A stretch of DNA of 24,697 nucleotides from Treponema sp. (GTDB taxonomy: Bacteria > Spirochaetota > Spirochaetia > Treponematales > Breznakiellaceae). The stretch covers positions 1 through 24,697 of the forward strand of contig JAIRXT010000236.1 in NCBI GenBank assembly GCA_031268125.1. The letters are read 5' to 3'. Below the pieces are notes generated by a model. The model was given only the letters and a program-made list of their open reading frames with translations, was not told the DNA's origin and made no database searches. The stretch's first letter is position 1. Each line of letters opens with the position of its first letter. Shown piece by piece: positions 1 to 6,086 of the stretch. The position numbers and the translations under genes are program-made.

Positions 1-320
1 TTCCGAAGATCCTTTAAATCCCGCAAATCAGACACCGAGTCCACAATGCCCCGTTTCTCCGCCCCGTTCGCGGCGTCAATAATGCTGCCGCTGTTCATCA
101 ATTCTACTCTGTCAATGCTGCGAAACACCTTGCCAATTAACAAATCGGTGGTTCGAGCGTATCGTGAAGTCAGATTTTCAAAATGATCAAATTCATCTGC
201 CGTGTAGGCGTCCTTTTCCCCGATGCGTTTACAAATATCGTAGGAGCGGCGCAACCAGTCTATGCTTGCGGAAAGGCTTCCAAGATTATTTTCAAGCACA
301 TCCAGCGCGGCGTCACTCAT
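1..320 (-). CDS. HepT-like HEPN-domain protein, partial (3' end outside window)
   Basis: Reading leftward from ATG at 320 gives 106 uninterrupted codons to the window edge. The product is helical and charged: MSDAALDVLENNLGSL near the start, then DHFENLTSRYARTTDLL and AEKRGIVDSVSDLRDLKDLR. This pattern fits the HEPN/HepT family, RNases that serve as toxins and are partnered with a minimal nucleotidyltransferase. In that family the catalytic R-x4-6-H motif follows an LRN-type segment, so the window appears to stop just before the active site and catalytic competence cannot be judged. The start overlaps the end of the upstream nucleotidyltransferase gene by 8 bp, which implies translational coupling. 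The family call is from pattern recognition only. The alternative is a HEPN nucleotidyltransferase-substrate-binding protein with no toxin role. Confidence 0.72.
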   Translation of the reverse strand, partial: MSDAALDVLENNLGSLSASIDWLRRSYDICKRIGEKDAYTADEFDHFENLTSRYARTTDLLIGKVFRSIDRVELMNSGSIIDAANGAEKRGIVDSVSDLRDLKDLR

Positions 321-615
321 CCAGTCGCACTCCTGTTTCAACGGCTATGCGGAAAAAAGGATCGGTCCCGTCGGCGGAAACAACCATGTCAATTTTCTGC
401 TCCCCAAGACGGTCAACAATGTTTCGTCGTATGAGCATCCGTTCCGGCAAACGTATCCGGGTGGAAAGAACAGCGATGTCAATATCGCCGCCCTTTTTTG
501 TGTCGTCCGCCCGGGACCCAAACAACCATATCCTGGCATTGCGATCTACCTGGCGAATCGAATTGACCAAAATCTCCTTTTCAGCGCCGCTTATCCGCAT
601 AGTCCGTTGTCTCAT
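313..615 (-). CDS. MntA-type minimal nucleotidyltransferase (putative antitoxin)
   Basis: 100-residue protein of the DNA polymerase beta-like minimal nucleotidyltransferase fold. The signature LFGSRADDTKKGGDIDIAVL (residues ~31-50) contains the GS-x9-DxD metal and NTP-binding motif. A third acidic residue is probably the D of KIDMVV, ~residue 76. In characterised MntA/HepT pairs such a protein AMPylates and neutralises the HEPN RNase; that role is inferred here. The next gene (HepT-like) overlaps the stop codon. A promoter TTGAAA-N17-TATAGT sits at 657-629, which leaves only a few bases of leader before ATG 615. An alternative ATG at 600 (residue 6) would give a more usual leader, but neither start has a well-spaced ribosome binding site. 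Confidence 0.82.
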   Translation of the reverse strand: MRQRTMRISGAEKEILVNSIRQVDRNARIWLFGSRADDTKKGGDIDIAVLSTRIRLPERMLIRRNIVDRLGEQKIDMVVSADGTDPFFRIAVETGVRLDE

Positions 616-628
616 CCTCTATGCCCAA

Positions 629-657
629 ACTATAGCATAGTTTCATGCAAGTTTCAA
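629..657 (-). promoter_or_regulatory. sigma70-type promoter for the MntA/HepT pair
   Basis: On the minus strand, TTGAAA (657-652) and TATAGT (634-629) are separated by exactly 17 bases. Transcription would begin near 622, just upstream of ATG 615, so the mRNA would be almost leaderless unless translation begins at ATG 600. Confidence 0.6.
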
Positions 658-683
658 CCGTGCCGGAAGCCTCCCCCTCTCCC

Positions 684-1175
684 CTACCCTGCCAGCGCCT
701 TGGGGTTAAACTTGATCCACACGTCGTACAGTTTTTGTGTGGGGGCCAGTTTGGTAAAGCACGCGTAGCTCAGACCGTTCATTATGTCCATGTAAAAGTG
801 CCGGTACTTGCGCCAGTAGTTTTCGTAATCCGGCGGCAGGGGCGGGCGGTTCTTGAAGTCCAGGGGGGTTTCCGTCACATAGCCGGTGTTGGCAAGCTCC
901 TGGAGGAAGCCGGTGACGGGGAGGATGCGCTCCTTTATCTTGTCACAGCGATCAATGAACGCGGCGTGGCTGGAACGGGCGGCTATAGGGGTCGCGTCGT
1001 AAACGAGCATGAGGGGCTTGTTCGTCGCTTCAAAATAAAAGGTAAAGGGCATGTCAGGATCGAAGGCTCCGGTGAATGCCCGGAAGTAGGGCTCCAGCGG
1101 ATCCCGCAAGACACGGCCATCGTCGACGGCAACGAGTTGGTTAATAACAGTTCTTTTGAATGTGTCCAGAAACAC
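684..1175 (-). CDS. hypothetical protein, 163 aa
   Basis: I do not recognise this protein. The GTG start at 1175 is supported by a strong AGGAGG five bases upstream. The product is soluble, rich in aromatic residues and proline, with no signal peptide or membrane segment. Notable stretches are RDPLEPYFRAFTGAFDPD, FYFEATNKPLMLVYDATPI and PPDYENYWRKYRHFYMDI. It lies between the TA pair and the LPD3-like gene on the same strand, inside the presumed integrated element, so it is probably element cargo. The gap to mntA is 68 bp. A second minus-strand frame is open over its 5' half, but only this frame has a good ribosome binding site and a natural composition. Confidence 0.65.
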   Translation of the reverse strand: MFLDTFKRTVINQLVAVDDGRVLRDPLEPYFRAFTGAFDPDMPFTFYFEATNKPLMLVYDATPIAARSSHAAFIDRCDKIKERILPVTGFLQELANTGYVTETPLDFKNRPPLPPDYENYWRKYRHFYMDIMNGLSYACFTKLAPTQKLYDVWIKFNPKALAG

Positions 1176-1391
1176 GGATGCCTCCTGGCGAACAGGGCGG
1201 AACCGTCAGGGTAAATTTTCCCCCACGGTGACACAGCTTTTGTGTCCGCATTTTTTTTGTGAATGTCCCCGGATTTGTGCCGCGTGCGCCGAAACAGCAT
1301 CGCGTGTTTAACCCGGTTGCTGCCTCGGCTACCTTGTTCCGCTCCCGCAGAACGGGCCGAACCGCCTCCGCAAGGGGGGCGGAGATATAGT

Positions 1392-1422
1392 AAAAAGCCG
1401 TGATTCCCCTGGAGGACACGGC
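1392..1422 (-). terminator. rho-independent terminator, minus strand
   Basis: On the minus strand, GCCGTG (1422-1417) pairs with CACGGC (1402-1397) around a 14-base loop and is followed directly by TTTTTAC. No protein gene ends here, so the transcript being terminated would have to be a non-coding RNA or readthrough from the LPD3-like gene. Confidence 0.5.
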
Positions 1423-1487
1423 CTGTTTTGAGATGCTCTGCTGTCAGTTAATGTTGCTAATTCTTTGCTATATAAACACTTACTTCT

Positions 1488-1506
1488 GGGGGGGGGGGTG
1501 GGGGGG
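1488..1506. repeat. poly-G tract, G11-T-G7
   Basis: Eleven Gs, one T and seven Gs on the plus strand. Read on the minus strand, the C-tract lies about 15 bases upstream of a TATATA box (near 1470) that precedes the hairpin terminator at 1392-1422. It may therefore occupy the -35/spacer region of a promoter. Tracts of this length are prone to slipped-strand length change. Confidence 0.8.
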
Positions 1507-1700
1507 CAAATTTCAGGGAGCGCAAACCCTGCGGGTTAGCGTCGGCTCTGAAACTGGTATGTGCTGTATGCGCCTCGCGCTGATACATCCCCGGACTCCT
1601 CAAACGGTAATTGTCCATACGATAACGACAATTTGCCGGCGTGTCAAGCGTCCGGATCAAAGGGGAAGTCTTTCAGGGAGATAAAATGATTCGTTGTGAA

Positions 1701-1746
1701 GGGTACATACCCCGGCCCCTTGGGGCGGTACTAAGGGTATGTACCC
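1701..1746. repeat. nested palindrome with 12-bp perfect arms
   Basis: GGGTACATACCC (1701-1712) and its perfect reverse complement GGGTATGTACCC (1735-1746) flank a 22-base loop. The loop itself contains the palindrome GCCCCTTGGGGC (1715-1726). It could extrude as a cruciform or act as a protein-binding site within the element. No function can be assigned. Confidence 0.75.
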
Positions 1747-1888
1747 TGAATCAAATACCTTATGAGAACAACCATACCCCGCTGCTTGCGGGGTTGGTTG
1801 ATTAAGGCGGGCGCTCCGGGGCCTGGAAAGCTATGCCCGGCTCCCTGGGGCGGTGTCCGGGCAGCCAGGGCCGGAAAAAAGGGCTTGA

Positions 1889-1915
1889 CCGGATAAGCAA
1901 TCCGGCTTATATTTT
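1889..1915. terminator. hairpin downstream of the LPD3-like gene, possibly bidirectional
   Basis: CCGGAT (1889-1894), loop AAGCA, ATCCGG (1900-1905). On the plus strand it is followed by CTTATATTTTTA. On the minus strand a TTTTTT run follows about 8 bases after the stem. It lies about 45 bp beyond the LPD3-like stop codon and could terminate that gene. Confidence 0.45.
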
Positions 1916-1957
1916 TAGTATCAGGTCAGCCTGATGAGCCGTGCAATAAAGGGGCGT

Positions 1958-2431
1958 TTAACCCGCCAGGGTTGGCGCGGCGCCTGAGCGCGGCTCAATT
2001 TTTATATCATCAAGGTAATGATGATAATATTTATCGCCATAGGGCTTTGTCGTTTTCACGGTGATGATCGCCATATACGGGGTTTCGTTTACCATGCAAC
2101 GGCTGGTAAAATACGAGAAATTTTCTATATTTTGCCGCCCTTTTTCATCAGGAAAATCATGATCAAAGGTTGAATTCTCCAATAACTGGTCCAGAATTTT
2201 GATAGACACAATTTGTTCACGGGTTTTGGACTTCATTTTCCATTCCCCTATTCCCTCTCTCGATACCTTTATTTCCCTGCCGGTAGATTTATTGGTGAAC
2301 GCCTTCCCCTGGAAATGCTCCCGGACATAACGCAAGCACTCTTTTCTCAAATCATTGAGGGATAACTTCCGTTCAACATCGGTTTCTATGATGATATTTT
2401 GAGGCTTTTCTATATATCCTGCTTCTTCCAC
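1958..2431 (-). CDS. stand-alone LPD3-like (polyvalent-protein-type) domain protein, 157 aa
   Basis: Starts at GTG 2431 with AAGGG seven bases upstream. The middle and C-terminal region resembles the LPD3 domain found in large polyvalent proteins of phages and conjugative elements: GKAFTNKSTGREIKVSREGI (~41-60), then REQIVSIKILDQLLENSTF, then METPYMAIITV-type strands and a TKPYGDKYYHHYLDDIKIE ending. Here it stands alone rather than embedded in a multidomain protein. The function of LPD3 is not well established, and a related toxin/RelE-like fold remains possible. It is AT-richer than the chromosomal genes to the right. Downstream lies a hairpin (1889-1905); upstream is the integrase, on the same strand and behind its own terminator. 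The family call is from memory of the pattern and is moderate at best. Confidence 0.6.
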   Translation of the reverse strand: MEEAGYIEKPQNIIIETDVERKLSLNDLRKECLRYVREHFQGKAFTNKSTGREIKVSREGIGEWKMKSKTREQIVSIKILDQLLENSTFDHDFPDEKGRQNIENFSYFTSRCMVNETPYMAIITVKTTKPYGDKYYHHYLDDIKIEPRSGAAPTLAG

Positions 2432-2580
2432 TTTATTACCCTTCCCAAACCTAACATAAACCTTCCCAGGGCGTCTATTCTTGCCAATTATGACTTGGCT
2501 TTCTCATAACTCCGAGGGGAATTTCAAGATCACCCGCGCTGCTGAAGCCTTGAACGATACCGATTTATCATAGCATAAAG

Positions 2581-2600
2581 CCCCGGACAAGCCGGGGTCT
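2581..2600 (-). terminator. terminator of the integrase gene
   Basis: On the minus strand CCCCGG, loop CTTGT, CCGGGG (2597-2581) is followed by CTTTATG. It lies 12 bp beyond the integrase stop codon at 2610, the expected place for an intrinsic terminator, although the T-run is short. Confidence 0.6.
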
Positions 2601-2609
2601 TAAATTGGT

Positions 2610-3896
2610 TTAGATAAGATTGGGCTTTTTATCTTCTTCCTGCTCTCCCCAAAACTGTTCCACCGAAGGCCGCATGTTCTGGTAGGCAGTGAGCCGTTCC
2701 GTGAGGATCGGATTGTCATAGTGGTCCGTCATAGCAACCGACCGGTGCCCTATGAACTCCCGCAAAACCTGTTCCGAGAGGAGCGTCCTCATCCGGGTAT
2801 TGTAGGTATACCGCAGGCAATGAACGGTTAGGCGGCGGCTCTCGTAGTCGATCCCGGCGTTTTGAAGCCCGTAGCGGAAGCGGTCAAGGATATAATAGTT
2901 GGCTATAGGTTTCCCGTGGTACGAAAAAACCAGCCCTGGATAAGCGGGACATTCCGGCGTTTGATCTAGCCAGCGGATCAGCATTTTCAGAGTTATTTCC
3001 GGGATAATGACTGCCCTTGCCCGGGAATCTTCGGTAGTTGCCTTCTTGAGCGGTCCTATCGTTCCCCGGTCATCTACAGCACGGTCAATAACCAGCCCGC
3101 TATTCGGGATGTTAATTTGTTCCCGGTGCAAAGCCCGGATTTCTCCGGAACGTAGCCCCGCCGAGACTGTTACGCAAAACAGAGTGCCAAACATCAGTGC
3201 AAGGCTCTCGTCCCGTTCCTTGCGTTTGTCAGGGGGGCGTGTCCAGACACGGACAAGCTCCTGCTCATCGTAGGGGAATAGGGCGGTTAGCTCCTTGCTG
3301 GAGAGGGTGTTCTGTCGTTTGCCGTTCCGCTTAAAAGGCTCAAACTCCGGAATGAACTCAATAACACCCACCCGCCTTGCCTCCCGCATAACCAGTTGCA
3401 GAGTATAGAGGATTGTGTTTCGGCTTGAGTTGGAAAGCTTCAGTTCCAGAAGAAAATCTTCGACCAATGTAGGGGTAATTTCGGTCAACCGCAAATGCCC
3501 GAACTTGGGCAGGAGATAGCCGGTGAGGTGGCGGCGGTGCTGGCTGATAGTCTGCCGCTTGAGGACTTTGCCCTTGGCGGCCCATCGCGCAAGGTGGGGT
3601 GCGCCCTCAATGAACATATCCCCGGCAAAGTCTTTGATGGTTACAGACAATGAGGACGGTTTCTTCTGCTGGTGATTTTTGAGATAAGCAATCAGGGCTA
3701 CGGCACCGGCTTCCGCGGCGGATTTTGTCTTTGGGGTGCGGTAAGGGGAGAGTTCATCCGGGAGGTCAAGGAAGCTCCGGCGCCGCCATTCGGCGCATAC
3801 GCGTCCGGGCAACCCGGATGTAAAGTTTATCGTGAGCCGAAAGGTCTTGGAATCAGTCCGCTTGGTAACTATAAACGGTTTGGGGGATTTGGCCAT
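2610..3896 (-). CDS. tyrosine recombinase / phage-type integrase
   Basis: 428 residues, a normal length for an integrase with arm-binding, core-binding and catalytic domains. The catalytic set is complete: R249 (SAGLRSGEIRALH), H359 and R362 (HCLRYTYNT), H384 (IGHRSVAMT) and the nucleophile Y393 (DHYDNP). The N-terminal ~75 residues are basic and fit an AP2-like arm-binding domain. Residues ~85-190 fit the core-binding domain. ATG 3896 has AGGAG seven bases upstream. The gene lies about 140 bp from the 3' end of tRNA-Asn, the classical arrangement for an element integrated at a tRNA. It should catalyse integration and excision there. A perfect hairpin just upstream (3910-3930) may be an autoregulatory operator. 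No excisionase gene is evident between it and the tRNA. Confidence 0.95.
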   Translation of the reverse strand: MAKSPKPFIVTKRTDSKTFRLTINFTSGLPGRVCAEWRRRSFLDLPDELSPYRTPKTKSAAEAGAVALIAYLKNHQQKKPSSLSVTIKDFAGDMFIEGAPHLARWAAKGKVLKRQTISQHRRHLTGYLLPKFGHLRLTEITPTLVEDFLLELKLSNSSRNTILYTLQLVMREARRVGVIEFIPEFEPFKRNGKRQNTLSSKELTALFPYDEQELVRVWTRPPDKRKERDESLALMFGTLFCVTVSAGLRSGEIRALHREQINIPNSGLVIDRAVDDRGTIGPLKKATTEDSRARAVIIPEITLKMLIRWLDQTPECPAYPGLVFSYHGKPIANYYILDRFRYGLQNAGIDYESRRLTVHCLRYTYNTRMRTLLSEQVLREFIGHRSVAMTDHYDNPILTERLTAYQNMRPSVEQFWGEQEEDKKPNLI

Positions 3897-3909
3897 AGCA
3901 TCGCTCCTG

Positions 3910-3955
3910 CTTTTGCGCCCAACGCAAAAGAATAAAAGCCCGATAAGAGCCCGAT
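3910..3955 (-). promoter_or_regulatory. hairpin and direct repeats upstream of the integrase
   Basis: CTTTTGCG (3910-3917) and CGCAAAAG (3923-3930) form perfect 8-bp arms around five bases, immediately before the integrase ribosome binding site. Next to it AGCCCGAT occurs twice (3937-3944 and 3948-3955) with an 11-bp period, about one helical turn. These could be an operator and arm-type binding sites for the recombinase. The function is inferred from position. Confidence 0.4.
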
Positions 3956-3992
3956 GCTACGAATCTTGAAAGACGGCAAAAAGAGGCTTTTC

Positions 3993-4021
3993 GCTAACTC
4001 CTTGTCATACAAGGAGTTAGC
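3993..4021. repeat. palindromic hairpin between tRNA-Asn and integrase
   Basis: GCTAACTCCTTGT and ACAAGGAGTTAGC form 13-bp perfect arms around CAT. On the minus strand it lies 13 bases beyond the tRNA 3' end and is followed by GAAAAGCCTCTTTTT, so it can serve as the tRNA terminator. It resembles the hairpin at 8475-8505, including an upstream AAGAGGC-type flank, which suggests a dispersed palindrome family. Confidence 0.7.
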
Positions 4022-4034
4022 TACTTCACCCTAG

Positions 4035-4107
4035 CTCCCCCGCGCGGGTTCGAACCACGGACCCAGTGGTTAACAGCCACTTGCTCTGCCAGCTGAGCTA
4101 CAGGGGA
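4035..4107 (-). tRNA. tRNA-Asn (GTT anticodon); probable integration site
   Basis: The 73-nt cloverleaf can be folded by eye. The acceptor is TCCCCTG with CGGGGGA, the D-arm contains GCTCAGCTGGCAGAGC, and the anticodon stem AGTGG/CCACT encloses loop CTGTTAA with anticodon GTT. The T-arm is GTGGTTCGAACCCGC-like with one G-T pair. The discriminator base is G and CCA is not encoded. A consensus promoter precedes it. The 3' half faces the integrase, so this is probably the attachment core. A second copy of the 3' end was not found in the window, so the far boundary of the element must lie to the left of position 1. Confidence 0.95.
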
Positions 4108-4117
4108 ATATTTTCCA

Positions 4118-4146
4118 AGCTTAGCAGAGCCTGGGGAACGTGTCAA
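4118..4146 (-). promoter_or_regulatory. promoter of tRNA-Asn
   Basis: TTGACA (4146-4141), 17-base spacer, TAAGCT (4123-4118), with the tRNA beginning 11 bases further on. Perfect -35 and ideal spacing. Confidence 0.75.
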
Positions 4147-4155
4147 GAGATTCGT

Positions 4156-4220
4156 TCTGCTTTTCAGCAATTCTGAATTCAAAATTCCAAATCCGAAAAG
4201 AGCCGTAAAAAATTCATTGG
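4156..4220. repeat. 65-bp direct repeat, copy 1
   Basis: Identical over 65 bases to 4462-4526. It begins TCTGCTTTTCAGCAATTCTG and ends AAAAATTCATTGG. It contains TGAATTCA and the hairpin-like CTGCTTTTCAG. The sequences on either side differ after the repeat ends, so the boundaries are sharp. Confidence 0.9.
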
Positions 4221-4355
4221 CTTTCCTGTCGGCTGGAAAAATCCGGGGCCCCCGCCCCAGATTCTTTCCACCGCCACCCCCCGCTGCTTGTTTCGGCGCT
4301 CTTTTCGCCATTTCCCCATCGTGAATTACCTTATACCAAGGGGTTTTCAAGGTAA

Positions 4356-4423
4356 AAAAATGGTCAAACGGCTGCCGGTACGGTTTTATGCTGCATAACG
4401 AGCCCATACCTTTGACCATTTTT
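4356..4423. repeat. 13-bp inverted repeat
   Basis: AAAAATGGTCAAA (4356-4368) and TTTGACCATTTTT (4411-4423) are perfect reverse complements separated by 42 bases. They lie between the two 65-bp direct repeats. The outer flanks are A- and T-rich, as for a bidirectional terminator or a small palindromic element. Confidence 0.7.
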
Positions 4424-4461
4424 AGGTTGAACGGTTATTTTTTTTGAATTCGGAATCGCTG

Positions 4462-4526
4462 TCTGCTTTTCAGCAATTCTGAATTCAAAATTCCAAATCC
4501 GAAAAGAGCCGTAAAAAATTCATTGG
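4462..4526. repeat. 65-bp direct repeat, copy 2
   Basis: Exact second copy of 4156-4220 with a 306-bp period. Identity with no mismatches suggests recent duplication or gene conversion. The unit is a possible substrate for deletion of the 306 bp between copies. Confidence 0.9.
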
Positions 4527-4619
4527 GGGTCCTGCCTGGCTTTTGCGGAGCGCCTTTTCGCCCTTTCCTAAACTGAGAATTGCCGGCTTATCAGGGGGAA
4601 TTCGAGATAAAAACAGTGC

Positions 4620-5294
4620 CTAAGAATCCCTGGGCTTTAACTGGAAGCGGATTAACAGGATTGAGGATGCCAGGGCGCAGAAGGCCGCCAGAATAGCCAT
4701 GACGGCAAGGACCCCGGAGCTAAAGATCATAATGTTATACATTCCGTGGATGGCTACGGCGGAAAGAAAACGCAGGATAACGGGGAAGGGGCCTTCACCA
4801 AAGCTGGCGGCGGCGGCTCCTACTCTGGCTCCGCAGGCGCCGTGCAGCGGGGCGGAGGTAACGGTTCGCAGCAGGGCTATTCCGGTATCGGAGGCCCCGT
4901 AGGAAGCGCTTTCTATCAGCGCAAAGCCCAGCCCGGCAGCCAGTCCGGCGGCGCTGCCCCGCAGGAGGGCCTGCTCGCCTTTAATCCGGGCCAGGGGAAA
5001 CAGAATAAGAAAGACGAGAAACCGGGCCGTTTCCTCGGTGGCGGCGATCCGGCAGAACTGATTGAATAATACAGAGCCTATGTTCCCCAGGGAACGGACA
5101 GAGGAACCGGGCAGGACGGGGATAAGGCCCTGCATGATCAGGGCAAGGAACAGGGAACTTGCGCCGCCAAACAGGAAAATCAGGAACCACAGGGGGGAGA
5201 CAGGACAGCGGGCCCTGCGGTACCACAGGAACAAAAGCAGCACGGGCAGAGCAGAGATAAAAATCAAAAACAAAAGAACCGGCAGGCCGCTCAT
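4620..5294 (-). CDS. PrsW-like intramembrane metalloprotease (CAAX-protease/PrsW fold)
   Basis: About 224 residues and strongly hydrophobic, with roughly seven predicted membrane segments. Motifs of the PrsW family appear in order: a di-acidic EET in AATEETARFLVF (usually EExxK), GFALIESASYG (FxxxE), SAPLHGACG (HxxxG) and VAIHGMYN (second H). PrsW proteins cleave membrane anti-sigma factors or act in related membrane proteolysis; the substrate here is unknown. The usual lysine of EExxK is replaced by arginine one position later. ATG 5294 has GGGG eight bases upstream; a GTG at 5303 is an alternative start. The gene converges on the repeat region and is divergent from the shikimate kinase gene. 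Confidence 0.78.
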   Translation of the reverse strand: MSGLPVLLFLIFISALPVLLLFLWYRRARCPVSPLWFLIFLFGGASSLFLALIMQGLIPVLPGSSVRSLGNIGSVLFNQFCRIAATEETARFLVFLILFPLARIKGEQALLRGSAAGLAAGLGFALIESASYGASDTGIALLRTVTSAPLHGACGARVGAAAASFGEGPFPVILRFLSAVAIHGMYNIMIFSSGVLAVMAILAAFCALASSILLIRFQLKPRDS

Positions 5295-5403
5295 AGGATG
5301 CACCCCAACTTACAAAGCCATTACATAGGCTGCAATTCCGGCATTCCGGAACTGCCTCCACTACGTATAGCATAATACCAACAAAACAATTAGGGTAAGG
5401 CCC

Positions 5404-6051
5404 ATGAAAGGAAACAGGTTTGCGCCCAAGGCGGCCCGGCCGCTGGTACTCATTGCCGGCCCAAAGCACTCCGGGAAGACCAGCGCCGGGAAGGCCCTGG
5501 CCCGGCTCTGGGAACAGGGCGCCGACGGGCCGCGGCGTGGGGCCGCTGTCTTTATCGACCTGGATGAACTGGTGGAAAGCCGTACCGGGAAAAGCCCCCG
5601 GATTCTCTACCGGGAAGGGCCGGACCGGTTCCGCAAAGCGGAGGCGGAGGCGCTGCGGAGCCTTTTCGAAGACGTTCCGCCGGAAGGCGGGGCTATTATT
5701 GCGGCTGCCGGCGGCGGCCTTGCGGACAACCGGGAGGCCCTGGAAATGCTAAAACAGCGCCCGGCGGTACTGATAGTGTACCTGGAAGTCTCCGCGGAAA
5801 CCGCTTGGGAACGAATCAGGGCAGCGGCGGACCGGACCGGGGAACTGCCCCCCTTCCTTAACACGGAAAACCCGCAGGAAACCCACCGGCTGATCCACGA
5901 GCACCGGGGGCGGATCTACCGGGAAATGGCGGACACCACCGTCAAGGCGGGGGCCGCGCCGGAAGAAACGGCGGCCGCCATATTACAGGCCATCGCCTTG
6001 GTCCGCAGCGTTCCTCCGGGGCCGGGAAAAAGGCCGGAAAAACGCTGGTAG
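5404..6051 (+). CDS. aroK: shikimate kinase-like protein
   Basis: 215 residues. Walker A is GPKHSGKTS (residues 19-27). FIDLDELVE supplies the acidic pair D52/D54 that binds Mg and shikimate. DRFRKAEAEALR provides the shikimate-binding arginine region, and AAGGGLADN (101-109) is the family's GGG motif. These fit shikimate kinase, which phosphorylates shikimate at the 3-OH in chorismate synthesis. It is about 40 residues longer than typical AroK, through N- and C-terminal extensions (a proline/arginine-rich tail after residue 200). AGGG and AAGG lie shortly upstream of ATG 5404. No other aromatic-pathway gene is adjacent. A gluconate-kinase-like P-loop kinase is the main alternative, but FIDLDELVE and GGG favour AroK. 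Confidence 0.82.
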   Translation: MKGNRFAPKAARPLVLIAGPKHSGKTSAGKALARLWEQGADGPRRGAAVFIDLDELVESRTGKSPRILYREGPDRFRKAEAEALRSLFEDVPPEGGAIIAAAGGGLADNREALEMLKQRPAVLIVYLEVSAETAWERIRAAADRTGELPPFLNTENPQETHRLIHEHRGRIYREMADTTVKAGAAPEETAAAILQAIALVRSVPPGPGKRPEKRW

Positions 6052-6086
6052 ATCCGCCGCCGCCATCTTCAATACGCTAACGGTGC

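Larger units (their letters stand above)
1176..1957. other. gene-free stretch with hairpins and a G-tract
   Basis: No open frame here has a credible start and composition. The stretch contains a minus-strand terminator-like hairpin (1397-1422), a G11-T-G7 tract (1488-1506), a nested palindrome (1701-1746), a small GC hairpin (1777-1793) and a second terminator-like hairpin (1889-1905). Several short palindromes in under 800 bp fit the accessory character of the left part of the window. Confidence 0.6.
4147..4619. other. gene-free stretch with repeats
   Basis: There is no convincing gene between the tRNA promoter and the end of the PrsW-like gene. It contains two identical 65-bp direct repeats (4156-4220 and 4462-4526) and a 13-bp inverted repeat (4356-4368 with 4411-4423). 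An open minus-strand frame across 4021-4419 overlaps the tRNA and is rejected. Confidence 0.6.

Noticed and set aside
4021..4419. 132-codon minus-strand frame
   Set aside because: It runs through the whole tRNA-Asn and one direct repeat, with no ribosome binding site and an implausible composition.
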